DNA from: Hydrogenophaga palleronii_A
GTDB lineage: Bacteria; Pseudomonadota; Gammaproteobacteria; Burkholderiales; Burkholderiaceae_C
Assembly: GCF_031457455.1 (NCBI RefSeq)
Contig: NZ_JAVDWU010000004.1
Location: forward strand, 186,001-250,000
Length of the DNA stretch: 64,000 nucleotides
Direction: 5' to 3'
The notes under the pieces are model-generated. The model saw nothing but the letters and a program-made list of their open reading frames with translations, ran no database searches and had not been told where the DNA came from. Within the stretch, counting starts at the first letter, position 1; each line of letters opens with the position of its first letter. The translations under genes and the position numbers were made by a program. This document shows, piece after piece, positions 62,905 through 64,000 of the stretch.

Positions 62905-63891
62905 ATGAAAAAATTCATCAACCATGTGGACCAGGTGCTGCACGAGTCGCTCAGCGGACTGCAGGCCGCGCACGCCGACATCCTCACGGTGCATTTCGAC
63001 CCGACCTTCGTGCGCCGCACCGCGCCCAGGCCGGGCAAGGTGGCGCTGATCTCCGGCGGGGGTACCGGTCACGAACCGCTGCATGCCGGCTTCGTGGGCA
63101 AAGGCATGCTCGACGCGGCCTGCACCGGGCAGGTGTTCACGTCGCCCACCCCCGATCAGATGCTGGCCGCAGCCGAATCGGTGCACACAGGCGCGGGCGT
63201 TCTGTTCATCGTGAAAAACTACGCCGGTGACTCAATGAATTTCCAGATGGCGTCTGAGATGCTGGACATCGAAAACGCCATCGTGATGGTGAACGACGAC
63301 GTGGCGGTGCAGAACTCCACCCACACTACCGGTCGCCGAGGCGTGGCTGGCACCCTGGTGGTCGAGAAAATCGTCGGCGCTGCTGCAGAGACCGGCCTGG
63401 ACCTCGCGCAGTGCAAGGCCGTGGGCGATCGCGTGAACCGCGCCACCGCCTCGATGGGCGTGGCCTTCACCAGTTGCACCGTTCCCGCCGCAGGGCGCGC
63501 CACCTTCGACATCGATGATGACGAGATGGAATTCGGCGTCGGCATCCACGGTGAACCGGGACGCCGCCGCGAGCCGGTGCGCCCCGCCCAAGCCATCGTG
63601 GACGAGTTGCTGGACTGCATCTTGACCGACCTGAACCCGGCGCCTGGTGCCAACGTGCTGCTGCATGTCAACGGCTTCGGCGCCACGCCCTTGATGGAGC
63701 TGTACCTGCTGCACCACTGTGCGGGAAAGACCCTCGCCGCCCGCGGTGTCAACGTGGTCCGCTCGCTGGTCGGCAACTACACGACCGCGCTCGACATGGC
63801 AGGCGCTTCGCTCACCGTGACCTTGATGGATCCGGAGCTGCTGCAGCTCTGGGATGCGCCGGTGCGCACCGCCAGCCTGAACTGGAGCTGA
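62905..63891 (+). CDS. dhaK: DhaK-type kinase subunit, copy 2
   Basis: 328 residues. Active-site residues are kept: His56 in ISGGGTGHEPLHAG, Asp109 in KNYAGDSMN and His215 in GVGIHGEPG. It parallels copy 1 residue for residue in most blocks (for example HADIL, FTS-TP, FIVKNY), with differences such as GRRREPVRP against GRQRIPMAS after His215, which could shift substrate or partner preference. GGAG precedes the ATG by about ten bases. Confidence 0.92.
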   Translation: MKKFINHVDQVLHESLSGLQAAHADILTVHFDPTFVRRTAPRPGKVALISGGGTGHEPLHAGFVGKGMLDAACTGQVFTSPTPDQMLAAAESVHTGAGVLFIVKNYAGDSMNFQMASEMLDIENAIVMVNDDVAVQNSTHTTGRRGVAGTLVVEKIVGAAAETGLDLAQCKAVGDRVNRATASMGVAFTSCTVPAAGRATFDIDDDEMEFGVGIHGEPGRRREPVRPAQAIVDELLDCILTDLNPAPGANVLLHVNGFGATPLMELYLLHHCAGKTLAARGVNVVRSLVGNYTTALDMAGASLTVTLMDPELLQLWDAPVRTASLNWS

Positions 63892-63894
63892 ACC

Positions 63895-64000
63895 ATGCGC
63901 CCGGATCGCCGACGCGCATTGCAACGCTTGGTGGGTGGCTGCATGGCGGTGGCTTCCTCGAACGCGCTGACCGCTGAAAGCGCCTTGGCCGGCGACATCC
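63895..64000 (+). CDS. Start of an exported protein, cut by the window end
   Basis: 35 codons are visible, beginning MRPDRRRALQRLVGGCMAVA and continuing to ALAGDI. Arginine pairs followed by a mild hydrophobic stretch fit a Tat or Sec signal peptide; VGGC could be a weak lipobox. It begins three bases after the DhaK copy 2 stop, so it belongs to the operon. Function cannot be told. Confidence 0.6.
   Translation, partial: MRPDRRRALQRLVGGCMAVASSNALTAESALAGDI

Overview
This 64 kb window is GC-rich chromosomal DNA. Gene content and order point to a beta-proteobacterium of the Burkholderiales, most likely Comamonadaceae and Hydrogenophaga-like. That placement is inference from synteny and protein style: ubiH next to dsbC, dusB-fis-purH, a pilGHIJ-chpA cluster, yqgE-ruvX-pyrR-pyrB-pyrC', and a DUF2946/SCO/PCuAC/PepSY copper block. 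No phage, IS element, plasmid gene or CRISPR array was seen. About 48 protein genes and one tRNA are supported.

Layout. 1-6.9 kb: dsbC (cut by the window edge), a UbiH-type hydroxylase, a MOSC protein, a MobA-like nucleotidyltransferase, ychF, an RsuA/RluB-type protein that has lost its catalytic Asp, an MFS exporter and a YqaA-type membrane protein. 7-13.6 kb: dusB-fis, purH, hemL, thiD and a rubredoxin. 13.8-23.5 kb: a complete Pil-Chp chemosensory core (pilG, pilH, pilI, pilJ and a 2031-residue chpA), which controls twitching and type IV pili. 23.7-31.1 kb: a photolyase divergent from a tight operon yqgE-ruvX-pyrR-pyrB-hisC-like-pyrC'-plsC, in which most genes overlap at stop/start codons and pyrC' encodes a metal-site-deficient pseudo-dihydroorotase. 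31.1-36.9 kb: an AcoR-like regulator without an AAA+ domain, two adjacent perfect palindromes, a PQQ/haem c alcohol dehydrogenase, and a TonB receptor closely resembling PqqU (YncD), the PQQ importer. 37-40.7 kb: a GST and a copper/cytochrome-oxidase-related block whose SCO gene carries an internal in-frame deletion.

40.8-52.3 kb: a penicillin-acylase-family hydrolase, a Fur-box-bearing divergent FbpC/FbpB iron transporter pair with no FbpA, two small NTF2/VOC proteins, a DUF2868 membrane protein coupled to a DUF3482 GTPase, a SpmA-SpmB fusion, a disordered small protein and tRNA-Arg(CCT) with a terminator. 52.3-54 kb: a divergent LysR/azoreductase pair. 54.2-64 kb: a polyol/ketose catabolic locus. 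A LacI-type repressor and one DhaK lie on the minus strand. Divergent from them is a six-gene ABC transporter (binding protein, two permeases, a 64-residue membrane protein, two ATPases) followed by DhaL, a second DhaK and the start of an exported protein.

Three intergenic repeat families stand out. Repeat A (66-75 bp, reading MSAAPGRSQASS) begins exactly on the stop codon of the upstream gene as ATGA. Between dusB and fis, and in a shortened form between pyrB and the hisC-like gene, it also ends exactly on the start codon of the next gene, which makes it a possible translational bridge. Repeat B (palindromic GC-rich modules) follows five genes, always in the orientation of the gene it follows. 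A large inverted repeat fills the purH-hemL gap.
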